Below, piece after piece: positions 7,183 through 13,996 of a stretch of 25,170 nt of DNA. The notes under the pieces are model-generated. The model was given only the letters and a program-made list of their open reading frames with translations, was not told the DNA's origin and did no database searches. Location: contig CANFFZ010000015.1 of the NCBI GenBank assembly GCA_947446155.1, forward strand, positions 1-25,170, given 5' to 3'. Made by a program: the position numbers and the translations under genes. Within the stretch, counting starts at the first letter, position 1. Every line of letters starts with the position of its first letter. This DNA is from Chloroflexota bacterium. GTDB taxonomy: Bacteria > Chloroflexota > Dehalococcoidia > UBA2979.

Positions 7183-8448
7183 CTAGGCGGCCTCGGGGGC
7201 CTTGGTCGGCTTCGGGAGGAAGACGAGGAAGAGCGATCCGAGGGCTGCGAGGATCGCGAGGATCGTGAAGGACATGGTGTACGAGCCGGTGGCGTCGTAG
7301 GCCCAGGCGGCGACGACGGGGGCGATGACACCGCCGAGCGTGACCACCAGCGATGAGACGCCCATGATGGCGCCGAATGACTTTGCGCCGAAGTATTCGG
7401 CGCGCATCGAGACGACGACGGGGACTCGGGCGCCCCACGCGAGGCCGTTGAGCAGCGCGAAGGCGATGACCATCCAGCCAGCCTCGGCGTAGGCGAGCAG
7501 GAGCAGCGCGGTGGCGTGCCCGAGCATCGCGACGGCGGTGACGAGCCGCGAACTGGTGCGGTCGGCGAGCCAGCCGCCGAGGGGGCGACCGATGAGATTG
7601 GTGATGGTCTGCAGCGTGACGATGCCCGCCGCGGCGCTCAGCGAGTAGCCGAGGTCCGTTGTCGCGTACGCGACGAAGTGCACCATCACGACGGAGACCA
7701 CGAGCACCGAGGCCGTGTGCGAGAGCGAGATGAACCAGAAGGCGCGCGTGCGCATCGCGTCGCGGGTGGTGAAGGAGGATTGCTCCGGCTGAGGGGAGGG
7801 TGCGACCTCGACGCCGTCGACGGTCACCGTGGCGTCGGGGGTGCGGCCGTCAGGGAGCAGGCCGTACTGCTCCGGCTTGTGACGGACGATCTGGACGAAG
7901 GGCAGGCCGACGATCAGGATGATGGCGCCGGAGAGGTTCGCCATCGTGCGCCAGCCCCAGTTCTCGAGGCCGAGGACCACGAGCGGCAGCAGCAGGCCGC
8001 CAACGGCGGTGCCGAGCAGCGCGATGCCCATCGCGACGGAACGTTTGCGGTCGAACCAGTTCACAATGGCGGTGGTGACCGACAGGAAGCCGGCAAGCGA
8101 GGCACCGATCGCCATGATCATGAAGGCGGCGTAGAAGCCGGCGACGGAGTTGATCTGGGCGAAGACGAAGAATCCGCTCGCGAAGATGACGTTACCGACG
8201 CGCATGACCGCGCGTGGCCCAAAGCGGTCGAGCATCCAGCCCTGCAATGGACCGAGGAGGCCCTCCTCCATCCGCACGACGGAGAAGGCACCGGACAGCG
8301 TCGTGCGGCTCCACCCGAACTCGCGCTCGAGGACGACGACGTAGGCACCGTAGGCCTGCTGGAGGAGCCCGGCGGGGAGCGCCTGGAGTACGACGGCAGC
8401 GCCGACGATCCACCAGCCGTAGAACGGTCGGGTCAGTTTGCGGCGCAC
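7183..8448 (-). CDS. MFS transporter, oxalate/formate-antiporter-like (FYGWWIV type), about 421 aa
   Basis: Twelve-helix major facilitator of the cytoplasmic membrane. The N-terminal RPFYGWWIVGAAVVLQ and EFGWSRTTLSGAFS are typical of the OFA/monocarboxylate-like MFS group. LDRFGPR between helices 2 and 3 and GGWLADRTSSR between helices 8 and 9 are the duplicated MFS signature loops. A central cytoplasmic loop lies near PDGRTPDATVTVDG. The substrate is unknown. The start is uncertain: GTG at 8448 has AGGG 5 nt upstream, GTG at 8454 is the alternative, and the open frame continues further back but overlaps the upstream gene. It is the last gene of a minus-strand cluster containing an HxlR regulator and a quinone-reductase-like enzyme, so export of a toxic or modified small molecule is plausible. 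Confidence 0.88.
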   Translation of the reverse strand: MRRKLTRPFYGWWIVGAAVVLQALPAGLLQQAYGAYVVVLEREFGWSRTTLSGAFSVVRMEEGLLGPLQGWMLDRFGPRAVMRVGNVIFASGFFVFAQINSVAGFYAAFMIMAIGASLAGFLSVTTAIVNWFDRKRSVAMGIALLGTAVGGLLLPLVVLGLENWGWRTMANLSGAIILIVGLPFVQIVRHKPEQYGLLPDGRTPDATVTVDGVEVAPSPQPEQSSFTTRDAMRTRAFWFISLSHTASVLVVSVVMVHFVAYATTDLGYSLSAAAGIVTLQTITNLIGRPLGGWLADRTSSRLVTAVAMLGHATALLLLAYAEAGWMVIAFALLNGLAWGARVPVVVSMRAEYFGAKSFGAIMGVSSLVVTLGGVIAPVVAAWAYDATGSYTMSFTILAILAALGSLFLVFLPKPTKAPEAA

Positions 8449-8533
8449 GGCCACCCTAGTCAGTTGATGTGTGATGAAACCGGAGTCTACTGGTGAGGTT
8501 GCGCAGGGGCGAGGCGAAGCAGGCGACCGAGGG

Positions 8534-8974
8534 CTACGCCGGGCCATCGTTCTGTGGGAGGTCGTCGAAGGCCGGGATGATGCCCATCTGCACCGGGCCG
8601 GTGAAGGCCTCGGAGAAGATCCGCACGCGCTCCACAAGGAAGCCGCTCATGAGCATGACCATGACGATGGCGAACTTCACGGGCCGACCGGTCGGCGGGA
8701 ACCCACGCAAGGGGCCCAGGTGCGAGCCCTGCCAGTCGAGGACGATGCAGACCTTTGGGCCGTCCACGATGACGTCTTCCAGCGTGACGGTGGCGTCCGG
8801 AAACGCGACGGCCATCTCCTCGAAGCGAGCGCGGAGGGCCTCGAGATCCTGGGCGCCCATGCCGCTCTCGACCATGAGGGCGGGTGCGGCGATTTCGTCG
8901 ACGGCAGCCAGCAGGCCGACTGCGTCGACACGGCGCATCCAGTGGTCCGCCAGGGCCCGGTAGTCGAGGTTCAT
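8534..8974 (-). CDS. SnoaL/NTF2-like fold protein, 146 aa
   Basis: Small alpha+beta cone protein of the SnoaL-like superfamily, whose members include polyketide cyclases, ester-cyclase-like proteins, isomerases and non-enzymatic ligand binders. Evidence is the N-terminal helical ADHWMRRVDAVGLLAAVDEI, the LEALRARFEEMAVAFPDATVTLEDVIVDG segment (helix then strand pair, a strong family signature), and the C-terminal GRPVKFAIVMVMLMSGFLVERVRIF strand and turn. The specific reaction is unknown. It starts 16 nt after the hxlR-type gene stop, so it is likely co-transcribed with it. No clear SD is visible. Confidence 0.75.
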   Translation of the reverse strand: MNLDYRALADHWMRRVDAVGLLAAVDEIAAPALMVESGMGAQDLEALRARFEEMAVAFPDATVTLEDVIVDGPKVCIVLDWQGSHLGPLRGFPPTGRPVKFAIVMVMLMSGFLVERVRIFSEAFTGPVQMGIIPAFDDLPQNDGPA

Positions 8975-8990
8975 GAGCGGGGTGTCGTCG

Positions 8991-9341
8991 TTAGGACGAA
9001 CGTCGCGTAGCGACGGGGGCAGGGAGCCACTGCTCGGACCAGCTCGCGAGCGCCTGAATCACCGGTGCGAGGTCTTCCCCGCGCGCGGTGAGACGGTACT
9101 CGACACGCACCGGAGTTTCGGGGTGGACGGTGCGCACGACGATCTCCTCGACTTCGAGTTCCTTCAGCCGCTCGGAGAGCAGGCGGTCGCTGAGGCCGGG
9201 GATCGTCTGTGCGATGTCGGTGAAGCGCGAAGGGCCGGAGAGCAGTGCTCGCAAGATCGCGCCGGTCCAACGCCGACCGATCACTTCCACCGCATGGTGG
9301 TAGCGCGGACAGAACGGCGCGAGAACGTCCGGGTCGCCCAT
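8991..9341 (-). CDS. HxlR-family winged-helix regulator, 116 aa
   Basis: Dimeric DNA-binding regulator. The family core is intact: CPRYHHAVEVIGRRWTGAIL, then LLSGPSRFTDIAQTIPGLSDRLLSERLKELE (HTH), then the wing with VEYRLTARGEDLAPVIQALASW. Cys11 sits just before the first helix, the position of the redox or quinone-sensing cysteine in characterised members such as YodB and QorR (family knowledge). The flanking quinone-oxidoreductase-like gene supports such a role by inference. There is no SD before ATG 9341, but a TATAGT box ends exactly 6 nt before it, suggesting its own leaderless transcript. The 7-nt gap to the upstream gene also allows co-transcription. Confidence 0.93.
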   Translation of the reverse strand: MGDPDVLAPFCPRYHHAVEVIGRRWTGAILRALLSGPSRFTDIAQTIPGLSDRLLSERLKELEVEEIVVRTVHPETPVRVEYRLTARGEDLAPVIQALASWSEQWLPAPVATRRSS

Positions 9342-9347
9342 GGCCGC

Positions 9348-9353
9348 ACTATA
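9348..9353 (-). promoter_or_regulatory. Putative leaderless -10 box of the hxlR-type gene
   Basis: TATAGT on the minus strand is followed by six bases (GCGGCC) and then ATG 9341. No SD is present. The box overlaps the stop codon of the upstream small membrane-protein frame. Confidence 0.45.
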
Positions 9354-9829
9354 CGCTGAAACCCCTGCGCCGACGCGACCGCTCCGAACGGCGGCGCGCC
9401 ACCATTGCGGTGATGACGAGCACGGCGAGGCGGGTCGCGATTGCCCACGCTAGACGTCGGGGCCGGCCGGAAATGCGGCTGCGCGTCTCGGTGTCGCGGT
9501 CCCCGGCCGGGCTGACGCGCAGAGATTCCGTGGAGGCGGTCTCGCAGCGCGGCCAGGTGTTCGTGGACTTCCTCCGGCCATGCCGAGGGGTCAGTCCCGT
9601 CCTCGAAGAGGCTGCCGAGATCGAAGCGGCGGGCGGAACCTCGGCGGCTGTAGCGCGGAGCACGCTCGTCTTCGTCAGTGGCAGGGTCGAGGTAGGAGGT
9701 AATCCATGCCACGACATCGTCGACGAGTTCGCCTTGGTCACCGTGCGCCTCGGTGTCCCGTCCCCGTCGAGCCGGGTCACGCTCGTAGTCAGCGAAGAAC
9801 TGGTGCCAGTCGTGACGAGATCGGGGCAT
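9349..9829 (-). CDS. Small acidic single-pass membrane protein, apparently frameshifted
   Basis: ATG 9829 has a strong AGGAGG 5 nt upstream and starts an acidic helical protein (MPRSRHDWHQFFADYE..., later WPEEVHEHLAALRDRL). After about residue 98 this frame turns into Arg/Pro-rich shadow sequence. A neighbouring frame then reads ESLRVSPAGD..., a hydrophobic segment LAWAIATRLAVLVITAMVA, an Arg-rich cytoplasmic-like tail and a TAG at 9349, 7 nt before the hxlR start. One extra base near 9528-9532 explains the switch (481 nt = 160 codons + 1). As assembled, the reading frame from 9829 would run on to 9281, overlapping hxlR. I recognise no family. It is either a real frameshift mutant or a sequence error. 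Confidence 0.55.
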
Positions 9830-9852
9830 GGGGGCCTCCTCGGCGCGGCTGA

Positions 9853-10845
9853 CTAGCCCGCCGTCTGATGGTCGATGACGGTGATGACGACCTTGCCGCG
9901 AGCGTGTCCGGCCAGGGCGGTGCGGATGGCATCGGCGGTCTCGCTCAGCGGATAGGCCCTGTCGATGACGGGAGTGACCTTGCCGGCCTCGATGAGGCCT
10001 TTCACGGTCAGCAGGTCGTCCTGGTTGTCGGTCGCGAGCATGCCGCGCAGCCGTTGACTCCCGAAGCGCGACAGCGCGGCTGCCTGGAGCAGTCGATCCA
10101 CTCCAGCGAACCACTGGTTGCCGCCCTCGCCTCCAACGATGACGAGCGTGCCGCGCGGTGCGAGCGCTCGCCGGACCTGGGACAGCGGTCGACGACCGGC
10201 CGTGTCCAGGATGATGTCGTAGCGCTGTGGTTGGGCGACGAAGTCGTCGCGCGTGTAGTCGATGACCTCATCGGCCCCGAGCGATCGGACGAGGTCCATC
10301 TTCGTAGTGCTGCAGACGCCGGTGACGTGGGCGCCAAGCGCCTTCGCGATCTGCACAGCGAAGGTGCCGACTCCGCCCGCGGCACCAATGATCAGGACCC
10401 GCTGGCCCGCCTCGATCGATCCTTTGTCGCGGAGACCTTGAAGGGCGGTCAACGCGGAGACCGGGACCGCGGCGGCCTGCTCGAAGGTGAGGTTCGCTGG
10501 CTTCAACGCGAGCCTGTCCGCGCGAGCAGTCGCGTACTCCGCGAAGGCGCTCTTGCAGAACCCGAAGACCTCGTCGCCCGGCCGCCACTGCGTCACCTGT
10601 GCGCCGACCGCCTCGATCCGCCCGGCGACATCGAAGCCGCGGACGCGGGCCTTCGGCCTGCGGAGGCCGAAGGCGAGGCGGACGAGGTGCGGCAGGCCAG
10701 TCATGATGTGCAGCACGCTGGGATCGAGGCCGGCGGCGTGGACGCGGATGAGTACGTCCGTGTCGCCCACCTCGGGCTGCGGGATGTCTGCGAGGCGCAG
10801 CACGTCCGGTGGGCCGTAGGTGTCCTGAACGATGGCTTTCATCAC
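9853..10845 (-). CDS. MDR-superfamily NAD(P)H:quinone oxidoreductase-like enzyme, 330 aa
   Basis: Zinc-independent medium-chain dehydrogenase/reductase, expected to reduce quinones or enones with NAD(P)H in the cytoplasm. The N-terminal GroES-like domain (MMKAIVQDTYGPPDVLRLADIPQPEVGD) is followed by GFDVAGRIEAVG and the Rossmann nucleotide loop GAAGGVG (154-160). The structural-zinc cysteine lobe of alcohol dehydrogenases is absent (only two scattered Cys), which favours the quinone-oxidoreductase branch. ATG 10845 is followed immediately by a second ATG; AGGGAG lies upstream. The small membrane protein starts 23 nt downstream and hxlR follows, pointing to a redox-responsive operon. It is a distant paralogue of the divergent gene at 11141. 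Confidence 0.9.
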   Translation of the reverse strand: MMKAIVQDTYGPPDVLRLADIPQPEVGDTDVLIRVHAAGLDPSVLHIMTGLPHLVRLAFGLRRPKARVRGFDVAGRIEAVGAQVTQWRPGDEVFGFCKSAFAEYATARADRLALKPANLTFEQAAAVPVSALTALQGLRDKGSIEAGQRVLIIGAAGGVGTFAVQIAKALGAHVTGVCSTTKMDLVRSLGADEVIDYTRDDFVAQPQRYDIILDTAGRRPLSQVRRALAPRGTLVIVGGEGGNQWFAGVDRLLQAAALSRFGSQRLRGMLATDNQDDLLTVKGLIEAGKVTPVIDRAYPLSETADAIRTALAGHARGKVVITVIDHQTAG

Positions 10846-10882
10846 TGTCTCCCTCGCATCGAGGATGACTCTAAAACCTCGA

Positions 10883-11038
10883 CTAGAAGCCGCGGATTGC
10901 GGCAGCGGCGATCCGAGCGCTTGTCTCGAGGGAACGGGCGCCGCGAAGGTCGCGGTCGAACTCTCGGAAGGTGGGAGTGCCGCGGCGGGTGGAGCGCAGG
11001 AGGCGGAGGTACGCGGCGTTGGCGGGTGTATGGGTCAT
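10883..11038 (-). CDS. Short ORF, 51 aa, upstream of the quinone-oxidoreductase gene
   Basis: The ORF reads MTHTPANAAYLRLLRSTRRG and continues to IRGF with a TAG at 10883-10885. It fills most of the gap ahead of the quinone-oxidoreductase gene and its codons mostly end in G or C, as in real genes here. It is basic, with no membrane segment. The SD is weak (AAAGA). I do not recognise it. It could be a small protein, a leader peptide, or chance. It begins just inside the divergent promoter with the 14-bp palindrome. Confidence 0.4.
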   Translation of the reverse strand: MTHTPANAAYLRLLRSTRRGTPTFREFDRDLRGARSLETSARIAAAAIRGF

Positions 11039-11058
11039 CTGGTGTCTTTCTTTCGTCG

Positions 11059-11072
11059 TAGTGACGTCACTA
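11059..11072. promoter_or_regulatory. Perfect 14-bp palindrome in the divergent promoter of two quinone-oxidoreductase genes
   Basis: TAGTGACGTCACTA is fully symmetrical; a degenerate copy GTGTCATCAC follows at 11075-11084, about 14 bp further. The position, 20 bp before the short ORF and about 70 bp before the divergent gene, fits an operator controlling both directions. The HxlR regulator encoded in the same cluster is the obvious candidate to bind it (inference). Confidence 0.5.
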
Positions 11073-11140
11073 TGGTGTCATCACGCACCGCTGTCCACCA
11101 TCAAGCACCGGAATCCAGACTTTTCAGCGAAGATCGCCCG

Positions 11141-12118
11141 ATGAGAGCCGTCGTCTGTCACCAGTGGGCCGAGGTCGATGTCCTCCGCGTCGAGGAGATC
11201 GCGCCGCCCGCCCTGACCCCGGACGGGGTCCTGATCGAGGTCTACGCGGCCGGGGTGAACTTCGCCGACACGCTGATCGTGAAGGGCGAGTACCAGGAGC
11301 GACCGGCGTTCCCCTTCTCCCCCGGCATGGAAGTCGCCGGGGTGGTCACGCGAGTCGGCGAGCAGGTGCGCAGCCTGCGGCCCGGCCAGCGCGTCCTCGC
11401 CTTCCTCGACTACGGCGGGTTCGCGGAAGAAGTGGTGGCGCGGGCGATCGACGTAACGCCGATCCCTGACGAGATGCCGTTCGGGATCGCGGCGGCGTTC
11501 CCGGTGGTCTATGCCACATCGCACCTCGCGCTGCGCGACCGCGCGCGACTGGCGGCGGGCGAAGTGCTGCTGGTCCACGGCGCATCAGGCGGCGTCGGCC
11601 TGACGGCAGTCGAGGTGGGCAAGGCCGTGGGGGCCACGGTGATCGCGACGGCCTCGAGCGAAGAGAAACTCGCGCTGGCCCGCGAGCATGGCGCGGACTA
11701 CGGCGTGCTGTCCTCGGAGGACGTACGCACGCGGGTGCAGGCGCTGACCGGCGGTATTGATGTCGCGTACGACCCGGTCGGCGGCGAGATGTTCACGGCG
11801 TCGCTGCACCTCATTCGGCCACAGGGACGCATCCTCGTGATCGGCTTCGCAAGTGGGACCGTCCCGCAGATCCCCGCGAACCACCTGCTGGTGAAGGACG
11901 CGAGCGTCCTCGGCTTCTCGCTCGGGCAAGCGCGGCGTCACCGGCCGGACGCGGTGCGCGGCGCGCTAGGCGAACTCGTGCAGTGGTACGCCGAGGGACG
12001 CGTGCGGCCACACGTGTCGCAGGAGTTCTCGCTCGACCAGGCAGTCGAGGCGTTGGTGGCGATCCAACAGCGGCGTGTCGCCGGCAAAGCGATCGTGCGC
12101 GTGCGGCCCGACCGATGA
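11141..12118 (+). CDS. NADPH:quinone oxidoreductase family (QOR-like MDR), 325 aa
   Basis: Zinc-free MDR enzyme, close to the QOR1-like group. Motifs: MRAVVCHQWAEVDVLRVEE at the N-terminus; EVYAAGVNFADTLIVKGEYQ, whose VNFAD is a QOR hallmark; FPFSPGMEVAGVV; and the NADPH loop GASGGVG (147-153). The open frame extends back to 10832, but homology begins at 11141 and the extension crosses the promoter palindrome, so 11141 is the start. No clear SD is visible. Its stop overlaps the next start as ATGA, so the two genes are translationally coupled. It is divergent from another quinone-oxidoreductase-like gene. Confidence 0.93.
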   Translation: MRAVVCHQWAEVDVLRVEEIAPPALTPDGVLIEVYAAGVNFADTLIVKGEYQERPAFPFSPGMEVAGVVTRVGEQVRSLRPGQRVLAFLDYGGFAEEVVARAIDVTPIPDEMPFGIAAAFPVVYATSHLALRDRARLAAGEVLLVHGASGGVGLTAVEVGKAVGATVIATASSEEKLALAREHGADYGVLSSEDVRTRVQALTGGIDVAYDPVGGEMFTASLHLIRPQGRILVIGFASGTVPQIPANHLLVKDASVLGFSLGQARRHRPDAVRGALGELVQWYAEGRVRPHVSQEFSLDQAVEALVAIQQRRVAGKAIVRVRPDR

Positions 12119-13050
12119 GCCGCGTGGCGATCATTGGCAGCGGCGCCGTCGGCTGTTACTACGGCGCACGGCTTGCGGAGGCCGGTCACGAGGTGCATTT
12201 CCTGATGCGCCGGGACTACGCGGTCGTGGCGGCGAGTGGGCTACACATCCTGAGCAAGGACGGCGACGTCCACCTCGAACGCCCACATGTCGCGCGCGAC
12301 TCGGCGGCCATCGGCCCTGTCGACTGGGTGATCTGCGCGCTGAAGGCGACGGGCATCGAGGATGCGCGAGCGCTCGTCGCGCCGTGCGTGGGGGCGGGCA
12401 CGCGCATCCTCGTGCTGATGAACGGACTGGGGCTGGAGGATCGTTTCGCCGAGTGGTTCGGGGCGGAGCGAGTGTTCGGCGGCCTCGCGTTCACCTGCAT
12501 CAACCGAGGCGACCCAGGTGTCGTCCACCACATCGACTACGGGCCGGTGACCATCGGGCATCTGCAGGACGATCCCACCGAGGTGAACGCTGCCCTCGCA
12601 CTCTGGGCCGGCGCGAAGATGGAGACGGTGCGCGCGCCCTCGTTGCTCGCGGGGCGCTGGACGAAGTTGTGCTGGAACGTGCCGTTCAACGGGCTCGCGG
12701 TGACGGCGGGCGGCATCACCACGGACCGCATCCTCGCTGACCCCGCGCTGCGTGAGGCCGTCACGACACTCATCCTCGAGGTGGCGGCGGCGGGAAACGC
12801 GGACCTCGCCGCGCACGGGCAGTCGGTGCGCCTCGATGGGGCCGCCATCGCACGCAACATGGTGGCGGCCACCGACGCGATGGCGGCGTACCGACCGAGC
12901 ACGATGATCGACTTCGTCGAGGAGCAGCCGATGGAGGTCGCCGCGATCTTCGAGGAGCCGCTGCGCCGTGCCTCGATGCTGGGTGTGCCGACGCCGCTGC
13001 TGGCGCTGGTAACGGGACAGATCAGAATGTTGGATGCGAGAGGGCGGTGA
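12115..13050 (+). CDS. Ketopantoate reductase family protein (PanE/ApbA), 311 aa
   Basis: NADPH-dependent 2-dehydropantoate 2-reductase fold. N-terminal Rossmann motif GSGAVG (8-13); LMNG with Asn103; catalytic Lys184 in WTKLCWNVPFNGL; then the helical C-terminal ApbA domain. In characterised PanE these residues bind and reduce ketopantoate for pantothenate/CoA synthesis. Many bacteria carry several paralogues with other substrates, and its coupling to a quinone oxidoreductase rather than to panB/panC makes a different 2-keto acid equally possible. ATG 12115 overlaps the preceding TGA. Confidence 0.88.
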   Translation: MSRVAIIGSGAVGCYYGARLAEAGHEVHFLMRRDYAVVAASGLHILSKDGDVHLERPHVARDSAAIGPVDWVICALKATGIEDARALVAPCVGAGTRILVLMNGLGLEDRFAEWFGAERVFGGLAFTCINRGDPGVVHHIDYGPVTIGHLQDDPTEVNAALALWAGAKMETVRAPSLLAGRWTKLCWNVPFNGLAVTAGGITTDRILADPALREAVTTLILEVAAAGNADLAAHGQSVRLDGAAIARNMVAATDAMAAYRPSTMIDFVEEQPMEVAAIFEEPLRRASMLGVPTPLLALVTGQIRMLDARGR

Positions 13051-13142
13051 GGCGCGGGTCCGATCGCACGCTTCGAGTGACTCGCTGCTTCTGTGGACTC
13101 GAAGGTTGGTGCGGCGCCGATGGTTGAGTAAGTGTGATGGTC

Positions 13143-13168
13143 GGAAGGGCCGTATCATCCGCCCTTTC
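13143..13168 (+). terminator. Hairpin terminator after the ketopantoate-reductase-like gene
   Basis: GGAAGGGC (13143-13150) pairs with GCCCTTTC (13161-13168), with one G-U, around a 10-nt loop, followed by TT. It lies about 90 nt after the stop and 19 nt before the next gene's GTG, so it helps to fix that start. Confidence 0.5.
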
Positions 13169-13187
13169 TTGGATAAAGACTTCCTCC

Positions 13188-13961
13188 GTGGCCAACGAGC
13201 TTTTGGGTGTCGAGGTGAGGCTTGAACGGTCCCTCAAGCACACCGACGCACTCCGCCATGAGGGACGGATGTTCATGATGGATCTCCCGCAGCCGTACGG
13301 AAGCGCCATCGATGACCAGCCGGTGGGCGAGGAGTACATCGTCAGGGCCAAAATACTCAGGTCCCCTCCCGTCCGACTAGGCGCGCTTGCGGCGGAAGCG
13401 GTGCACAATCTTCGCGCAGCCCTCGACATGATCGCCTGGAGACTGGCGCTCAGGAGCCCTGAGCCGCCACCTGAGTCGGATCGGGATACTGGATTTCCGA
13501 TCCTTTCGAAGCCTGACCAGTGGGGATCGCATAGGACGAAGCGCATACTGAGGTGGATCACCGACCCTGATGCCATCGAAGCCATCAGGGCGTGCCAACT
13601 ATTCAACGACCCAGACATGCGTCGACTCCTGTTCGTGCAGGCCGTCGATAACTGGTCGAAGCATCACGCGCTACCCGCGCTGCTCTCCTTCCGAGTTAGT
13701 AGATTTCGGATGGTTAGCGACACTTGGGAAGTCATCAGCGTCAGCAGGGGCGCGATCGCGGACGGCGATGAGATCGCACGTGTGCGGCGAGTCAACGCAG
13801 CTACGAACCCGGATGAGCACTACCAGGCACGGATGATGTGTCACGTCAGTTTTGCCAAAGATGGCCCCGGACTCGGCGTCCCCACGTCGTTTCTCGAGGA
13901 CGCGTACGAAACGATCCGAGATCGCGTGCTGCCGTCTTTTCAGCCATTTTTCGCCGGCTAG
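13188..13961 (+). CDS. Conserved hypothetical protein with HNLRxALD motif, about 257 aa
   Basis: I recognise the fold signature but not a function: an N-terminal helix ELLGVEVRLERSLKHTDAL, a strand YIVRAKILRSPPVRLGALAAEAVHNLRAALDMIAWRL (motif HNLRAALD at 73-80), then a GFPILSKPDQW segment, as in a widespread uncharacterised bacterial family. GTG 13188 is preferred because the family starts near ELLGV and the upstream frame (to 13134) would contain the hairpin. Base and codon usage are visibly less GC-biased than in its neighbours, suggesting transfer. It sits alone between a terminator and a convergent gene, with no SD. Confidence 0.7.
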   Translation: MANELLGVEVRLERSLKHTDALRHEGRMFMMDLPQPYGSAIDDQPVGEEYIVRAKILRSPPVRLGALAAEAVHNLRAALDMIAWRLALRSPEPPPESDRDTGFPILSKPDQWGSHRTKRILRWITDPDAIEAIRACQLFNDPDMRRLLFVQAVDNWSKHHALPALLSFRVSRFRMVSDTWEVISVSRGAIADGDEIARVRRVNAATNPDEHYQARMMCHVSFAKDGPGLGVPTSFLEDAYETIRDRVLPSFQPFFAG

Positions 13962-13996
13962 CGCCGTCACTCGACGATCAGCGGAGTTCGCGAACG

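Noticed and set aside
12241..13158. Minus-strand open frame opposite the ketopantoate-reductase-like gene (and similar shadows at 13671-15119 and 21090-22136)
   Set aside because: Arg/His/Pro-rich antisense frames without motifs; the opposite strands encode recognisable enzymes.
13188..13961. Anti-phage or toxin role for the foreign-looking gene
   Set aside because: No partner antitoxin, nuclease, ATPase or restriction motif is visible; calling it a defence gene would be guesswork.
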